Part shown: piece after piece, positions 16,540 through 27,891 of the stretch | How the letters are laid out: each line of letters opens with the position of its first letter | Numbering within the stretch: the first letter of the stretch is position 1 | Origin: Actinomycetota bacterium | Lineage (GTDB): Bacteria; Actinomycetota; Actinomycetes; Nanopelagicales; Nanopelagicaceae | DNA length: 64,000 nt | Direction: 5' to 3' | Assembly: GCA_009698615.1 (NCBI GenBank) | Contig: WLPU01000007.1 | Span: 1 to 64,000 of the forward strand | Notes under the pieces: generated by a model | Seen by the model: the letters and a program-made list of their open reading frames with translations, nothing else | What the model was told of the DNA's origin: nothing | Database searches by the model: none | Program-made: the position numbers and the translations under genes

Positions 16540-18024
16540 ATGGCCTCCAAAAGAAACACGACATTTGCTTCGCACTACCCAGCCACTGGTGAAATATTTG
16601 GATTCTTCCCGATATTTTCTGACGATGACGTCACGGGTGCGGTTGAAAATGCTCGCTCTGTTGCTGCCGCATGGCAAGGGTTAGATTTTTCCGGGCGGAG
16701 AAAAGTTTTATTGGCGTGGAGCAAGCTGCTCATCGGTCGGATTGATGAATGCGCAAAACTTATTTCTGATGAAACTGGAAAGCCAATCGGTGATGCGAAA
16801 TTAGAAGTAACGTTGGCAATTGGCCATCTTGCATGGGCTGCTCGTAACGCAAGAGAAGTATTGCGTCCGCAACATCGAACCCCTGGCTTGTTGATGGCAA
16901 ATATGGCGGCCAGAGTAGAGCGCTCCCCCCTTGGAGTTGTTGGTGTCATCGGACCGTGGAACTATCCAATCTTTACGCCAATGGGGTCGATCGCCTACGC
17001 ACTTGCTGCAGGAAATACTGTCGTATTTAAGCCAAGTGAATTTACTCCGGGTGTTGCTGTTTGGTTAGCCGAAACATTTTCTAGTGTTGCACCTAGCCAC
17101 CATATCTTTTCGGTGGTCACCGGTCTTGGTGATACAGGGCGGGCGCTGTGTGAAAGCGGAGTAGATAAGTTGGCTTTCACTGGATCAACGAAAACCGCAA
17201 AAGTTGTTGCTGCAACATGTGCCAAGACGATGACTCCCGTAGTGTTGGAATGCGGTGGTAAAGATCCCGTCATCATCGCCGAAGACGCAGATATCAAAAC
17301 TGCGGCAGATTTCACTCTATGGTCTGCAATGTCTAATGCTGGTCAAACATGTATCGGAGCAGAACGCGTCTATGTCCACGAAAGCGTGGCAGATCAATTT
17401 ACGTCAACGATCGTAGAACTTGGTAAAAAAATTACCCCTGGCGCACCTGGGCAAGGAAACTACGGTCCAGCAACCATGCCAAAACAACTCGACGTCATTA
17501 AGTCGCACATCGCCGATGCAATCAAGAAAGGTGGGAAAGCGTTAGTGGGAGGGTTGGACTCAGTTAAGCCTCCCTTTGTAGAGCCCGTGATTTTGATTAA
17601 TGTGCCTGAAGATTCAATTGCCATGCAAGATGAAACCTTTGGCCCAGTCATCATCATTAATCGCGTTAAAACTATGGATGAAGCGGTCAGGCTTTCTAAC
17701 GCATCACGCTATGGCTTAGGTGCATCGGTGTGGTCTAAGAGAAATGGAAACAAGATTGCCTCTCAATTGCAGTGCGGGATGGTGGCAATTAATTCAACAA
17801 TTTCCTTTGCGGCTGTTGCGTCTGTGCCTTTCGGCGGGGTTAAAGAGAGTGGGTACGGGCGGATTCATGGACCCGAAGGTCTCATGGAATTTACTTATGC
17901 ACGCACCGTTGTCAGAGCTAGGTTTCAACTGCCCGTTTCGTTCACCTCATTTGGCCGCAGCCCATTTGCTGACAAGGTTATTGTTGGATTAGTGAAGGCA
18001 CTTCACGGTCGGAGTATCGGTTAG
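16540..18024 (+). CDS. NAD(P)-dependent aldehyde dehydrogenase, succinate-semialdehyde type
   Basis: A 494-residue aldehyde dehydrogenase. Visible motifs are the cofactor-binding GPWNYP and FKPSEFTP region (about 145-170), FTGSTKTAK near 220, the general-base Glu in VLECGGKDP near 240, and the catalytic Cys in NAGQTCIG near 275. A hydrophobic, Arg-rich C-terminal tail (about 455-494) after the catalytic core recalls the GabD2/long-chain ALDH subgroup. The reaction is oxidation of an aldehyde to the acid; succinate semialdehyde is a plausible but unproven substrate. It is monocistronic with a leaderless-type promoter and convergent with the small zinc protein gene. Confidence 0.88.
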   Translation: MASKRNTTFASHYPATGEIFGFFPIFSDDDVTGAVENARSVAAAWQGLDFSGRRKVLLAWSKLLIGRIDECAKLISDETGKPIGDAKLEVTLAIGHLAWAARNAREVLRPQHRTPGLLMANMAARVERSPLGVVGVIGPWNYPIFTPMGSIAYALAAGNTVVFKPSEFTPGVAVWLAETFSSVAPSHHIFSVVTGLGDTGRALCESGVDKLAFTGSTKTAKVVAATCAKTMTPVVLECGGKDPVIIAEDADIKTAADFTLWSAMSNAGQTCIGAERVYVHESVADQFTSTIVELGKKITPGAPGQGNYGPATMPKQLDVIKSHIADAIKKGGKALVGGLDSVKPPFVEPVILINVPEDSIAMQDETFGPVIIINRVKTMDEAVRLSNASRYGLGASVWSKRNGNKIASQLQCGMVAINSTISFAAVASVPFGGVKESGYGRIHGPEGLMEFTYARTVVRARFQLPVSFTSFGRSPFADKVIVGLVKALHGRSIG

Positions 18025-18052
18025 TTTCTTGTAACTTTTTTATTGTTGAAAA

Positions 18053-18367
18053 CTAGTAACGAGGCGCGTTTCTTGTTCGTTCAGTACGTGGGGCGCGATG
18101 CGTTTTCTTAGCCCAACATGCGTTATGCCAATGTCTGCGAGTTTCAACATCGTATTCCAGCCATGCGACTGTGTGCGGTGTAGCCATCGGAATCATTTGA
18201 TCACATCCGGGACAGCGATAAGGCTTATTAGATGTTGATCCAGTTATTTTCCTAACAACATAAATGCCTTCATCATGTTCTTCGATTGAATCGCTAGAGG
18301 TAGCACCTAGTTCTCGATCTTCGCCTTTGGGTTTGCGACCCTTGGGGTGATTGCGACGTGGGCTCAT
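18053..18367 (-). CDS. Small zinc-ribbon-like conserved actinobacterial protein
   Basis: A 104-residue basic protein. A disordered N-terminus rich in Arg, Lys and Glu is followed by a compact domain with YRCPGCDQ near residues 50-57 and a HWHNACW motif near 80-86. This CxxC...HxxxC spacing suggests one bound zinc. The family is widespread in Actinobacteria and is often labelled as an ATP/GTP-binding protein without clear support; its function is unknown. The ATG at 18367 is chosen because family members begin with a short RRN-type sequence; an ATG at 18385 would add six residues. It is divergent from the ABC exporter genes. Confidence 0.72.
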   Translation of the reverse strand: MSPRRNHPKGRKPKGEDRELGATSSDSIEEHDEGIYVVRKITGSTSNKPYRCPGCDQMIPMATPHTVAWLEYDVETRRHWHNACWAKKTHRAPRTERTRNAPRY

Positions 18368-18414
18368 GAGAGTATCTTTTCGCATTTTTGCGTTCAGTGT
18401 GGCAAGGTAGCCAT

Positions 18415-19275
18415 GTGAACGTCATCGAAGTTCGAGGTCTGCGCAAAAGTTATGACGGCATTGAGGCTGTTGCAGGCGTGGACCTTTCCATTTCCAAGGG
18501 AGAAATTTTTGCTCTTTTGGGCCCGAACGGCGCAGGCAAAACTACTACGGTTGAAATTCTCGAGGGATTTCGCGCCAGAGATGGCGGAGATGTCCGAGTT
18601 TTAGATTTTGATCCTCAGGTCAAAGGACATGATGCTCGAGTATTTAGAAATCGCATCGGCATTGTTTTGCAATCAACCTCAGATGCGGGTGATCTGACCG
18701 TACGAGAAACCCTCCACCACTTCTGCGGGTATTACTCAAATCCAAGGGATCCCGAAGAAGTAATTACCTCTATCGGCCTGGCAGAAAAAAGTAGCTCGCT
18801 TATTCGTAGTTTGTCTGGTGGCCAACGTCGTCGCCTAGATGTTGGGCTTGGAATCATTGGCAACCCCGAACTTCTCTTTCTTGATGAGCCGACCACGGGT
18901 TTTGATCCTGAAGCAAGGCGTGCTTTTTGGGCACTGATTAGAAGTTTGAAAGATGGTGGCACAACGATCTTGCTGACAACTCACTACCTGGATGAAGCAG
19001 AAGCTCTGGCTGATCGCGTAGCAGTCATTAATCGCGGCAAAATTATAGAAATATCTACTCCTACAGAGCTTGGTGGCCGAGCTACTTCATTGGCGAGCGT
19101 GCAGTGGGAAAGTAATGGTGAAATGCACGATGAACTCACCTCAGAGCCCACTTCGGTGGTGACGCGCCTTGGCAAAGAATTCAACGGAGAGGTTCCAAAG
19201 TTGAGCGTCCATCGTCCAACACTTGAAGATATTTATTTGGAAATGATCGGATCATCGAAAGGGGGATCGGAGTGA
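18415..19275 (+). CDS. ABC-2 type transporter ATPase (DrrA/CcmA-like)
   Basis: A 286-residue ABC ATPase with Walker A GPNGAGKTT near residue 40, Q-loop VLQSTSDAG, signature LSGGQRRRLDVG near 138, Walker B ELLFLDEPTTG, and the H-loop TTHYLDEAE. The C-terminal 60 residues form the small domain seen in drug and polyketide exporters of the DrrA group. The GTG at 18415 has AAGG seven bases upstream; a TTG at 18388 is in frame but unsupported. The stop overlaps the permease start by four bases. It energises export; the cargo is unknown, and the following secreted Lys-rich protein may or may not be related. Confidence 0.92.
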   Translation: MNVIEVRGLRKSYDGIEAVAGVDLSISKGEIFALLGPNGAGKTTTVEILEGFRARDGGDVRVLDFDPQVKGHDARVFRNRIGIVLQSTSDAGDLTVRETLHHFCGYYSNPRDPEEVITSIGLAEKSSSLIRSLSGGQRRRLDVGLGIIGNPELLFLDEPTTGFDPEARRAFWALIRSLKDGGTTILLTTHYLDEAEALADRVAVINRGKIIEISTPTELGGRATSLASVQWESNGEMHDELTSEPTSVVTRLGKEFNGEVPKLSVHRPTLEDIYLEMIGSSKGGSE

Positions 19276-20066
19276 ACTCTCTTCCCAGCACACTTAACCT
19301 TGGGTTGCAGCGAGGCAAACTAGAAATTCGCCAATTCATGCGCCAACGCGAATCAGTTGTCTTTACATTACTTTTCCCGCTGATCCTGCTTGCAATTTTC
19401 GGTTCAGTATTTAAAGACACCATCGCGCCTGGAGTCACATTTAGCCAATATTTCGTGGCGGGAATGGTTGCATCCGGTCTTGTAAATAGCGGATTCCAAC
19501 AGTTAGCTATTATCATTCCGGTCGAACGCGACTTCGGGTCTCTTAAACGATTACGTGGAACACCAATGCCGGCAGCAAGTTATTTCATAGGTAAATCTCT
19601 TCTTGTCCTGGCCGGAATGATTGTTCAAGTCATTCTGCTATTAGCCGGCGGCGTCTTATTCTTTGGTCTCAATATGCCAACTTCTACATCTAAGTGGTTC
19701 ACTTTCGCGTGGCTTATCCTGTTAGGGACAGCAACTTCCACTGCGCTAGGAATCGCTTTCTCAGTGGTACCCAAAAGTGGTCGCGGCGCCTCGGCTGTCG
19801 TCTCACCCGTTGTTATCATTTTGCAATTCTTCAGTGGCGTTTTCTTTATTTTCACTCAACTTCCAACATGGATGCAGCAAGTTGCCGCAATCTTTCCCCT
19901 CAAATGGCTTACTCAAGGAATGCGATCAGTATTCTTGCCAGATTCATTTGCATCGCAAGAAGTAGCCCATTCGTGGGAAACTGGACGAACACTTCTTATA
20001 CTCATTGTGTGGCTCGTCGTCGGACTTTTCTTTTCAATAAGAACCTTCAAATGGGAGCGAGCATAA
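19272..20066 (+). CDS. ABC-2 type transporter permease (DrrB-like)
   Basis: A 264-residue membrane protein with a short cytoplasmic N-terminus (LEIRQFMRQRESVVFTLLFPL) and six predicted membrane segments, ending with a basic tail. The LKRLRGTPMPAASYFIGKS motif between the second and third segments is typical of ABC-2 permeases. It pairs with the preceding ATPase (four-base overlap). The last five codons overlap the start of the secreted protein gene. Confidence 0.9.
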   Translation: MNSLPSTLNLGLQRGKLEIRQFMRQRESVVFTLLFPLILLAIFGSVFKDTIAPGVTFSQYFVAGMVASGLVNSGFQQLAIIIPVERDFGSLKRLRGTPMPAASYFIGKSLLVLAGMIVQVILLLAGGVLFFGLNMPTSTSKWFTFAWLILLGTATSTALGIAFSVVPKSGRGASAVVSPVVIILQFFSGVFFIFTQLPTWMQQVAAIFPLKWLTQGMRSVFLPDSFASQEVAHSWETGRTLLILIVWLVVGLFFSIRTFKWERA

Positions 20067-20755
20067 AGCGCTCTCAAGGATCGTTAGGGCTCACATTAGC
20101 CCTAACGATTGCACTCCTTGCAGGAATCATCCCTGCAAATGCTGCCACCACAAAACCTTCTCCCAAGGCATCGACTAAACCTGCTGCGCAAAACTCAGCG
20201 CAACCTATGGCAAAGCCCAGCTCTACGGCAGTTGCGAAAAAGGTAATAGCAAAGAAGAAAGTAGTTACGAAGAAGCGAATTTATCGAAAGAAGAAGATTA
20301 TCAAAGTAATGCCATCTCCATCTCCGGCTTGGCCTCCTAAAGGATTTAGCGCTGACAACGGCGTCTATGCAAAGATTCCAACTAGTAAGGAATTAGTAGG
20401 TGTGATCTCTGCCGCCGCAACTTTGGCTTCGCAGGTAAAGGATTGTCAGAAGTTTGTCTGTGGAGCAGTACAAGTTGCATCAATAATTGGTTGCACCTGG
20501 TGGGAAGTCCAATCAGAAGTATCTGGACCAACTTCTGACACTGACGCAACTCTGCGCGTTCTCGGAACTTTACGCACGACGGCGAAAGCAACGAACGTCA
20601 AACAAATGATTACGATTTTGCTCATTAGCGCTGAGCCCATGAAAGATAAGACCAACATAGGAAAGATTGATATCACTTGCTATCACTCACCGCGCATTGA
20701 AGATGTTCCGACTACCGTTTACACGCCAGTTCAATTACCAACGAATACAAATTAA
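20051..20755 (+). CDS. Secreted Lys/Ala-rich protein of unknown function
   Basis: A 234-residue protein not recognised as a known family. A signal peptide (residues 1-31, ending PANA) is followed by a Pro/Ser/Ala-rich linker, a strongly basic stretch (about residues 62-92, repeated KK and one RKKK), and a C-terminal globular domain (about 100-234) with four Cys (VKDCQKFVCGA, GCTWW, ITCYH) that could make two disulfides. The start ATG at 20051 lies inside the permease gene; the frame is open further upstream to 19694 but only the signal-peptide start makes sense. The basic region could bind cell-wall polymers; this is inference. A perfect hairpin lies inside the signal-peptide codons. Confidence 0.68.
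   Translation: MGASIKRSQGSLGLTLALTIALLAGIIPANAATTKPSPKASTKPAAQNSAQPMAKPSSTAVAKKVIAKKKVVTKKRIYRKKKIIKVMPSPSPAWPPKGFSADNGVYAKIPTSKELVGVISAAATLASQVKDCQKFVCGAVQVASIIGCTWWEVQSEVSGPTSDTDATLRVLGTLRTTAKATNVKQMITILLISAEPMKDKTNIGKIDITCYHSPRIEDVPTTVYTPVQLPTNTN
20081..20108 (+). other. Perfect 11-bp hairpin in the signal-peptide codons
   Basis: TCGTTAGGGCT pairs with AGCCCTAACGA around a 6-base loop, starting 15 bases after the permease stop. There is no T run after it, so it is not a normal terminator. It could pause polymerase or ribosomes, or protect the exporter mRNA. Confidence 0.6.
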
Positions 20756-21324
20756 CGATTGGCCCCGGGCACCCATAGCTGATCGCCAATTTCTTTGTTT
20801 GCAATACGTGCGAGCACAAATAAAAGATCCGAAAGGCGATTGAGGTACTTTGCTGTCAACGGATTGACGCCTCCGCCAAATGCATGAATGGCAGCCCAAG
20901 TGCAACGTTCTGCTCTGCGTGTCACTGTACGTGCAACATGTAGGAGTGCAGAGGCGGGTGTGCCAGATGGTAAAACAAACGAGCGCAGTTGCTCAAGATT
21001 TTCGTTATACACATCAATCTGATTTTCTAGATATGTAATCTGGCTTTCTAGAACTCGTAATGGTTCAAAAGCTGGTGCATCCGAAACTGGAGTACATAGA
21101 TCTGCACCCACATCGAAGAGATCATTTTGAATTCGTACCAATAAAGTATTCAAGTCCTTGGATAATTCGCCCAATGCCAATACAACTCCGATTGCCGAAT
21201 TAGCTTCATCGACAGTTGCATACGCTTCAAGGCGTGGATCGTTCTTGGACGTCCTACTCATATCCCCCAGGGAGGTAGTCCCGTCATCGCCGGTCTTGGT
21301 GTAAATCCTCGTTAAATGAACCAT
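20752..21324 (-). CDS. cobO: Cob(I)alamin adenosyltransferase, PduO type
   Basis: A 190-residue ATP:cob(I)alamin adenosyltransferase, which makes adenosylcobalamin from reduced cobalamin and ATP. Family motifs are [13 protein letters not shown] at residues 9-21 (ATP binding) and [12 protein letters not shown] near residues 130-141. PduO/MMAB-type enzymes are trimeric and cytoplasmic. No other cobalamin gene is in the window, so it may serve salvage. It overlaps the convergent secreted-protein gene by four bases. The strict symbol for this fold is often pduO or mmaB; cobO is the usual label in Actinobacteria. Confidence 0.9.
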   Translation of the reverse strand: MVHLTRIYTKTGDDGTTSLGDMSRTSKNDPRLEAYATVDEANSAIGVVLALGELSKDLNTLLVRIQNDLFDVGADLCTPVSDAPAFEPLRVLESQITYLENQIDVYNENLEQLRSFVLPSGTPASALLHVARTVTRRAERCTWAAIHAFGGGVNPLTAKYLNRLSDLLFVLARIANKEIGDQLWVPGANR

Positions 21325-21330
21325 GGGGAG

Positions 21331-21336
21331 AGCCTA
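21331..21336 (-). promoter_or_regulatory. -10 element, leaderless promoter of cobO
   Basis: On the minus strand TAGGCT is followed by six bases and the ATG at 21324. No Shine-Dalgarno is present. The same hexamer is used at glyA and murI. Confidence 0.6.
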
Positions 21337-21386
21337 TTAGGACAGTTACGATGAGACCACTCAAGAGCGCAAGGAGGCAGAACCCC

Positions 21387-22652
21387 GTGGCTGCAGAACG
21401 CTTTCGGATCGTTGGTGGGGCTCGTCTCCATGGCGAAGTCCGAGTTTCTGGTGCCAAAAATTCCGCTCTGAAGTTGATGGCCGCCGCATTACTTGCCGAA
21501 GGTAAGACAACAATTCGAAACGTTCCAGATATTGCCGACGTAGCGATCATGGCAGATTTACTTACTCGCCTTGGCTGCACTGTTGTACGAACTGACGATT
21601 GTGTCAGCATCGATGTTCCAAAAGTCCCAGCACATCGCGCCGATTATGACTTAGTGCGCAAAATGCGTGCCTCAATCAATGTGCTGGGTCCATTAGTTGC
21701 ACGCGTTGGTATGGCAGAAGTTGCACTACCTGGAGGAGATGCCATTGGTTCGCGAGGTTTAGATTTTCACTTCAAGGGTCTTGTCACATTAGGTGCGACC
21801 GCCCATAACGAACATGGGTACGTCATTGCAACCGCTCCAGATGGATTAGTTGGCGCCGACATTGTTTTGGACTTCCCTAGCGTTGGTGCAACTGAAAATC
21901 TTTTGACAGCGGCAGTGCTTGCGCGTGGCACGACTACTATTGATAACGCTGCTCGCGAACCTGATGTAGTCGACCTCGGACAATTCCTCATCGGCATGGG
22001 CGCAAAGATAGAAGGACTTGGCACAACTAAATTAACAATTCATGGAGTGACAAAACTTAATCCGACGGATCACACCACTATCCCTGATCGGATTGTTACG
22101 GGAACCTGGGCATTTGCTGCCGTCATGACTGGAGGAGATATCACCATTCATGGTGGGCGCGCTGAAGATCTTGAACTGCCCCTAGAAAAACTTGCATCGG
22201 CTGGTGCAATTGTGACTTCAACACCAGATGGCATACGAGTGCGCATGGATGGTCGTCCTCAATCAATTGATGTCGCGACTCTTCCTTACCCTGGATTCCC
22301 GACAGACCTACAACCCATGGTTATTTCACTCAACTCCATTGCTCAAGGCGATGCAATAGTGACAGAGAATGTTTTTGAAGGTCGTTTCATGTTCGTGAAT
22401 GAATTAGTCCGACTTGGAGCTCAGATCACTGTCGATGGCCACCACGCAGCAATCAGCGGAATCCCTCAACTTTCAGGCGCCCCCGTCGCAGCAACCGACA
22501 TTCGGGCCGGTGCCGGACTAGTTTTAGCCGGGCTAGTGAGTGAAGGAATTACACTTGTGGAAGATTCATTTCATATCGATCGAGGCTATCCCCGCTTTGC
22601 AGAAGAACTCGCTGCCCTTGGCGCTGAAGTCACAAGAGAAACGGTGGAGTAG
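21387..22652 (+). CDS. murA: UDP-N-acetylglucosamine 1-carboxyvinyltransferase
   Basis: A 421-residue enzyme catalysing the first committed step of peptidoglycan synthesis, transfer of enolpyruvate from PEP to UDP-GlcNAc. Family motifs include [13 protein letters not shown] (residues 21-33), [13 protein letters not shown] near 94-106, and a catalytic loop [11 protein letters not shown] at 114-124. The residue equivalent to E. coli Cys115 is Asp118 (codon 21738-21740), as in mycobacteria. The GTG at 21387 with AGGAGG nine bases upstream gives the usual family length; an ATG at 21351 would add 12 residues. The next gene, glpX, begins two bases after the stop. Confidence 0.95.
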   Translation: MAAERFRIVGGARLHGEVRVSGAKNSALKLMAAALLAEGKTTIRNVPDIADVAIMADLLTRLGCTVVRTDDCVSIDVPKVPAHRADYDLVRKMRASINVLGPLVARVGMAEVALPGGDAIGSRGLDFHFKGLVTLGATAHNEHGYVIATAPDGLVGADIVLDFPSVGATENLLTAAVLARGTTTIDNAAREPDVVDLGQFLIGMGAKIEGLGTTKLTIHGVTKLNPTDHTTIPDRIVTGTWAFAAVMTGGDITIHGGRAEDLELPLEKLASAGAIVTSTPDGIRVRMDGRPQSIDVATLPYPGFPTDLQPMVISLNSIAQGDAIVTENVFEGRFMFVNELVRLGAQITVDGHHAAISGIPQLSGAPVAATDIRAGAGLVLAGLVSEGITLVEDSFHIDRGYPRFAEELAALGAEVTRETVE

Positions 22653-22654
22653 CG

Positions 22655-23617
22655 ATGGCTGAAAAAGTTAATCCAGATCGCAACTTAGCACTAGAGCTTG
22701 TTCGTGTTACAGAAACTGCGGCACTGGCGGGATCGGCCTGGGTTGGACGCGGCGATAAAAATTTGGCAGATCATGCCGCGGTTGAGGCAATGCGCAGAAT
22801 GATCAACACGGTTGATATGGATGGGGTAGTCGTCATTGGCGAAGGCGAAAAAGATGATGCCCCGATGCTTCATAACGGGGAGAACGTTGGTAACGGTTTG
22901 GGTCCCAAGTGTGACGTTGCAGTCGACCCCATCGATGGCACGTCCCTAACTGCAAATGGCATGAATGGTGCGATTAGTGTCATCGCACTATCGCCACGCG
23001 GCACGATGTATGACCCTTCAGCAGTTTTCTACATGAACAAAATTGTTACCGGTCCTGAGTGTGCAGATGTCATCGATATCACCGCTCCCCCTGCAGAAAA
23101 TGTCAGGAGAGTTGCGAAGGCAAAAAAGATTCCCGTGAGTGATGTGACTGTTGTTGTTCTTAATCGCCCACGACATAACGAACTCCTTGCCCAATTGCGC
23201 GATGCTGGTGCCAGAATTCGTCTCATCCAAGATGGTGATGTTGCCGCAGCTATTGAAGCTGCACGGCCCGGTACAGGTATTGATCTACTCATGGGAATTG
23301 GCGGAACACCAGAAGGTGTCATCACCGCAGCTGCCATGATCTGCCTGGGAGGCGTTATTCAGGGACAACTCCACCCTAAAGATGATGCAGAGCGCCAAGG
23401 TGCAATTGACGCCGGACATGATCTATCTAGAATTTTGCAAACGAGAGATTTGATTAATTCTGATGATGTTTTTCTCTCGGCAACTGGTATTACTAACGGA
23501 GAATTACTTCGGGGTATTCGTTACACGACTTCAGGAGTTATAAGTCACTCGATTGTCATGCGCGGTGAAAGCCGTACTGTGCGGATTATTGAAACAGAGC
23601 ACAACTTTAGAAACTAG
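22655..23617 (+). CDS. glpX: Fructose-1,6-bisphosphatase class II
   Basis: A 320-residue GlpX-type phosphatase of gluconeogenesis. Visible motifs are [18 protein letters not shown] near the N-terminus, [11 protein letters not shown] (metal ligands), and the inositol-phosphatase-like DPIDGTS near residues 89-95. It is co-directional and two bases from murA. The 3' end overlaps the convergent atpC gene by four bases. Class II is the standard FBPase in Actinobacteria. Confidence 0.95.
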   Translation: MAEKVNPDRNLALELVRVTETAALAGSAWVGRGDKNLADHAAVEAMRRMINTVDMDGVVVIGEGEKDDAPMLHNGENVGNGLGPKCDVAVDPIDGTSLTANGMNGAISVIALSPRGTMYDPSAVFYMNKIVTGPECADVIDITAPPAENVRRVAKAKKIPVSDVTVVVLNRPRHNELLAQLRDAGARIRLIQDGDVAAAIEAARPGTGIDLLMGIGGTPEGVITAAAMICLGGVIQGQLHPKDDAERQGAIDAGHDLSRILQTRDLINSDDVFLSATGITNGELLRGIRYTTSGVISHSIVMRGESRTVRIIETEHNFRN

Positions 23618-23865
23618 CCCACGCTTTCGGTCAAGATTGAAACACGATCTTTGGATACTGAAAGAAAACCACCATTGACGACGAACTCTGTGGTTGTTCC
23701 ATCCACTGCTTTGATTTTGACTTGGCCGTCGACTAGGACGCCAAAGAGAGGTGCATGGCCCGAAAGAATTCCTAAATCCCCATCGATCGTGCGGGCAGAA
23801 ACCATCTCTGCCTCGCCCGACCACACTCTCTGCACTGGCGACACTAGCTCGACGTTAAGAGTCAT
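23614..23865 (-). CDS. atpC: ATP synthase epsilon subunit, short form
   Basis: An 83-residue F1 epsilon subunit. It contains the N-terminal beta-sandwich ([20 protein letters not shown], then [16 protein letters not shown]) but stops after VSILTESVG. Most bacterial epsilon subunits are 120-140 residues and carry a C-terminal helical hairpin that can inhibit ATP hydrolysis; this is absent. The gene ends by overlapping glpX, so no lost coding sequence can follow. It is the last gene of the ATP synthase operon, three bases after atpD. Confidence 0.92.
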   Translation of the reverse strand: MTLNVELVSPVQRVWSGEAEMVSARTIDGDLGILSGHAPLFGVLVDGQVKIKAVDGTTTEFVVNGGFLSVSKDRVSILTESVG

Positions 23866-23868
23866 TGA

Positions 23869-26207
<2,339 letters not shown>

Positions 26208-26210
26208 TTT

Positions 26211-27851
26211 TTACTTCTTCACCGGTGGCGGAGCGTATTTGGTTACCTGCTCTTGGCCTTCGCCATCGAGTGCCTTTGCGGCTGCTTCATTGATCGCGGC
26301 AGATACCGTAGGAACAAAGCGAGTCTTAAATGCTGTGACTGCTTCAACCATGGATGCAACGGTGTCATCTTTGAGTTCTTTGGTCTCAGAGATCACGTCG
26401 AAAATAGCTTTGCGTTCGCGGCCAATAAACTCAATGAGCTCGGCTTCAAAGCGACGAATATCTGCCACAGCAACATCGTCGAGTTGGCCAGAAGTACCTG
26501 CCCAGATCGAAACGATTTGGCTCTCGAGTGAATATGGTGAGTACTGACCTTGCTTCAAGAGTTCAACCATGCGAGCACCGCGCTCGAGTTGAGCCTTTGA
26601 TGCAGCATCAAGGTCGGAACCGAAAGCTGCGAATGCTTCAAGTTCGCGGAACTGCGCCAAGTCAAGGCGCAAACGTCCTGCGATCTTTTTCATTGCCTTT
26701 GTCTGAGCAGATCCACCTACGCGAGATACAGATACACCCACGTTAATAGCTGGACGCACACCGGCGTTGAAAAGATCTGTTTCCAAGAAACACTGTCCAT
26801 CGGTAATGGAAATAACGTTGGTAGGAATAAACGCTGACACGTCATTTCCCTTAGTTTCAATAATTGGTAGACCAGTCATCGAGCCGCCGCCGAGTTCGTC
26901 GGAAAGCTTTGCGCAACGCTCGAGAAGACGTGAGTGCAAGTAGAAAACATCGCCTGGATAGGCTTCGCGACCTGGTGGACGACGAAGCAACAATGAGACC
27001 GAACGATAAGCCTCAGCTTGCTTTGAAAGATCATCAAAAACAATGAGCACGTGTTGTCCTGCGTACATCCAGTGCTGACCAATAGATGAGCCAGTGTATG
27101 GAGCGAGGTACTTAAAGCCTGCAGGGTCAGATGCTGGAGATGCAACGATAGTTGTGTATTCCATCGCGCCAGCTTCTTCTAGAGATGCTTTTACAGATGC
27201 AATCGTGGATCCCTTTTGACCAATAGCAACATAAATACATTTAACTTGCTTCTTTGGATCCCCAGATTTCCAGTTCTCTAACTGGTTAATGATGGTGTCA
27301 ACAGCAACCGCAGTCTTTCCAGTCTGACGATCGCCAATGATCAATTGACGCTGTCCGCGACCAATAGCGGTCATCGCGTCAATTGCCTTAATTCCAGTCG
27401 CTAGTGGTTCCTTAACAGGTTGGCGTTGCACAACAGAAGGTGCCTGCACTTCGAGAGCACGACGTGCCTCTGCTTTGATCTCGCCTTTTCCATCAATGGG
27501 ACGACCTAGTGGATCGACAACACGGCCAAGGAATGCATCGCCCACTGGTACAGAAAGAATTTCTCCAGTGCGACGAACAGTTGTTCCTTCTTCAATGCCT
27601 GCATAGTCACCCAAAATAACGATACCGATTTCACGGACATCGAGGTTGAGGGCTAGACCGAGGGTGCCGTTTTCAAATTGCAACAACTCATTTGCCATTG
27701 TCGACGGCAATCCTTCAACGCGAGCAATGCCGTCGCCTGCTTGCGTGACGGTACCAACCTCGTCTCGAACAGCAGCGCCTGGATCGTATGACTTAACGAA
27801 GTTCGCCAAGGCATCGCGAATCTCCTCGGGTCGGATCGTGAGTTCGGCCAT
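26211..27851 (-). CDS. atpA: ATP synthase F1 alpha subunit
   Basis: A 546-residue non-catalytic nucleotide-binding subunit. Walker A is [11 protein letters not shown] near residue 172, with the [10 protein letters not shown] and SISDGQ-like [11 protein letters not shown] motifs. An N-terminal extension fits the delta-docking helix. A short C-terminal extension rich in Gly, Glu and Pro (residues about 530-546) is typical of actinobacterial alpha subunits; in mycobacteria such an extension limits ATP hydrolysis. Confidence 0.97.
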   Translation of the reverse strand: MAELTIRPEEIRDALANFVKSYDPGAAVRDEVGTVTQAGDGIARVEGLPSTMANELLQFENGTLGLALNLDVREIGIVILGDYAGIEEGTTVRRTGEILSVPVGDAFLGRVVDPLGRPIDGKGEIKAEARRALEVQAPSVVQRQPVKEPLATGIKAIDAMTAIGRGQRQLIIGDRQTGKTAVAVDTIINQLENWKSGDPKKQVKCIYVAIGQKGSTIASVKASLEEAGAMEYTTIVASPASDPAGFKYLAPYTGSSIGQHWMYAGQHVLIVFDDLSKQAEAYRSVSLLLRRPPGREAYPGDVFYLHSRLLERCAKLSDELGGGSMTGLPIIETKGNDVSAFIPTNVISITDGQCFLETDLFNAGVRPAINVGVSVSRVGGSAQTKAMKKIAGRLRLDLAQFRELEAFAAFGSDLDAASKAQLERGARMVELLKQGQYSPYSLESQIVSIWAGTSGQLDDVAVADIRRFEAELIEFIGRERKAIFDVISETKELKDDTVASMVEAVTAFKTRFVPTVSAAINEAAAKALDGEGQEQVTKYAPPPVKK

Positions 27852-27891
27852 TGTGGTGTTCTCCCTCTTCTATCTTCTCTTGTGAATCTTC

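Noticed and set aside
20081-20108. Intrinsic terminator for the ABC-2 exporter
   Set aside because: The stem is perfect but followed by ATTGCACTCC, not a T run, and lies in coding sequence.
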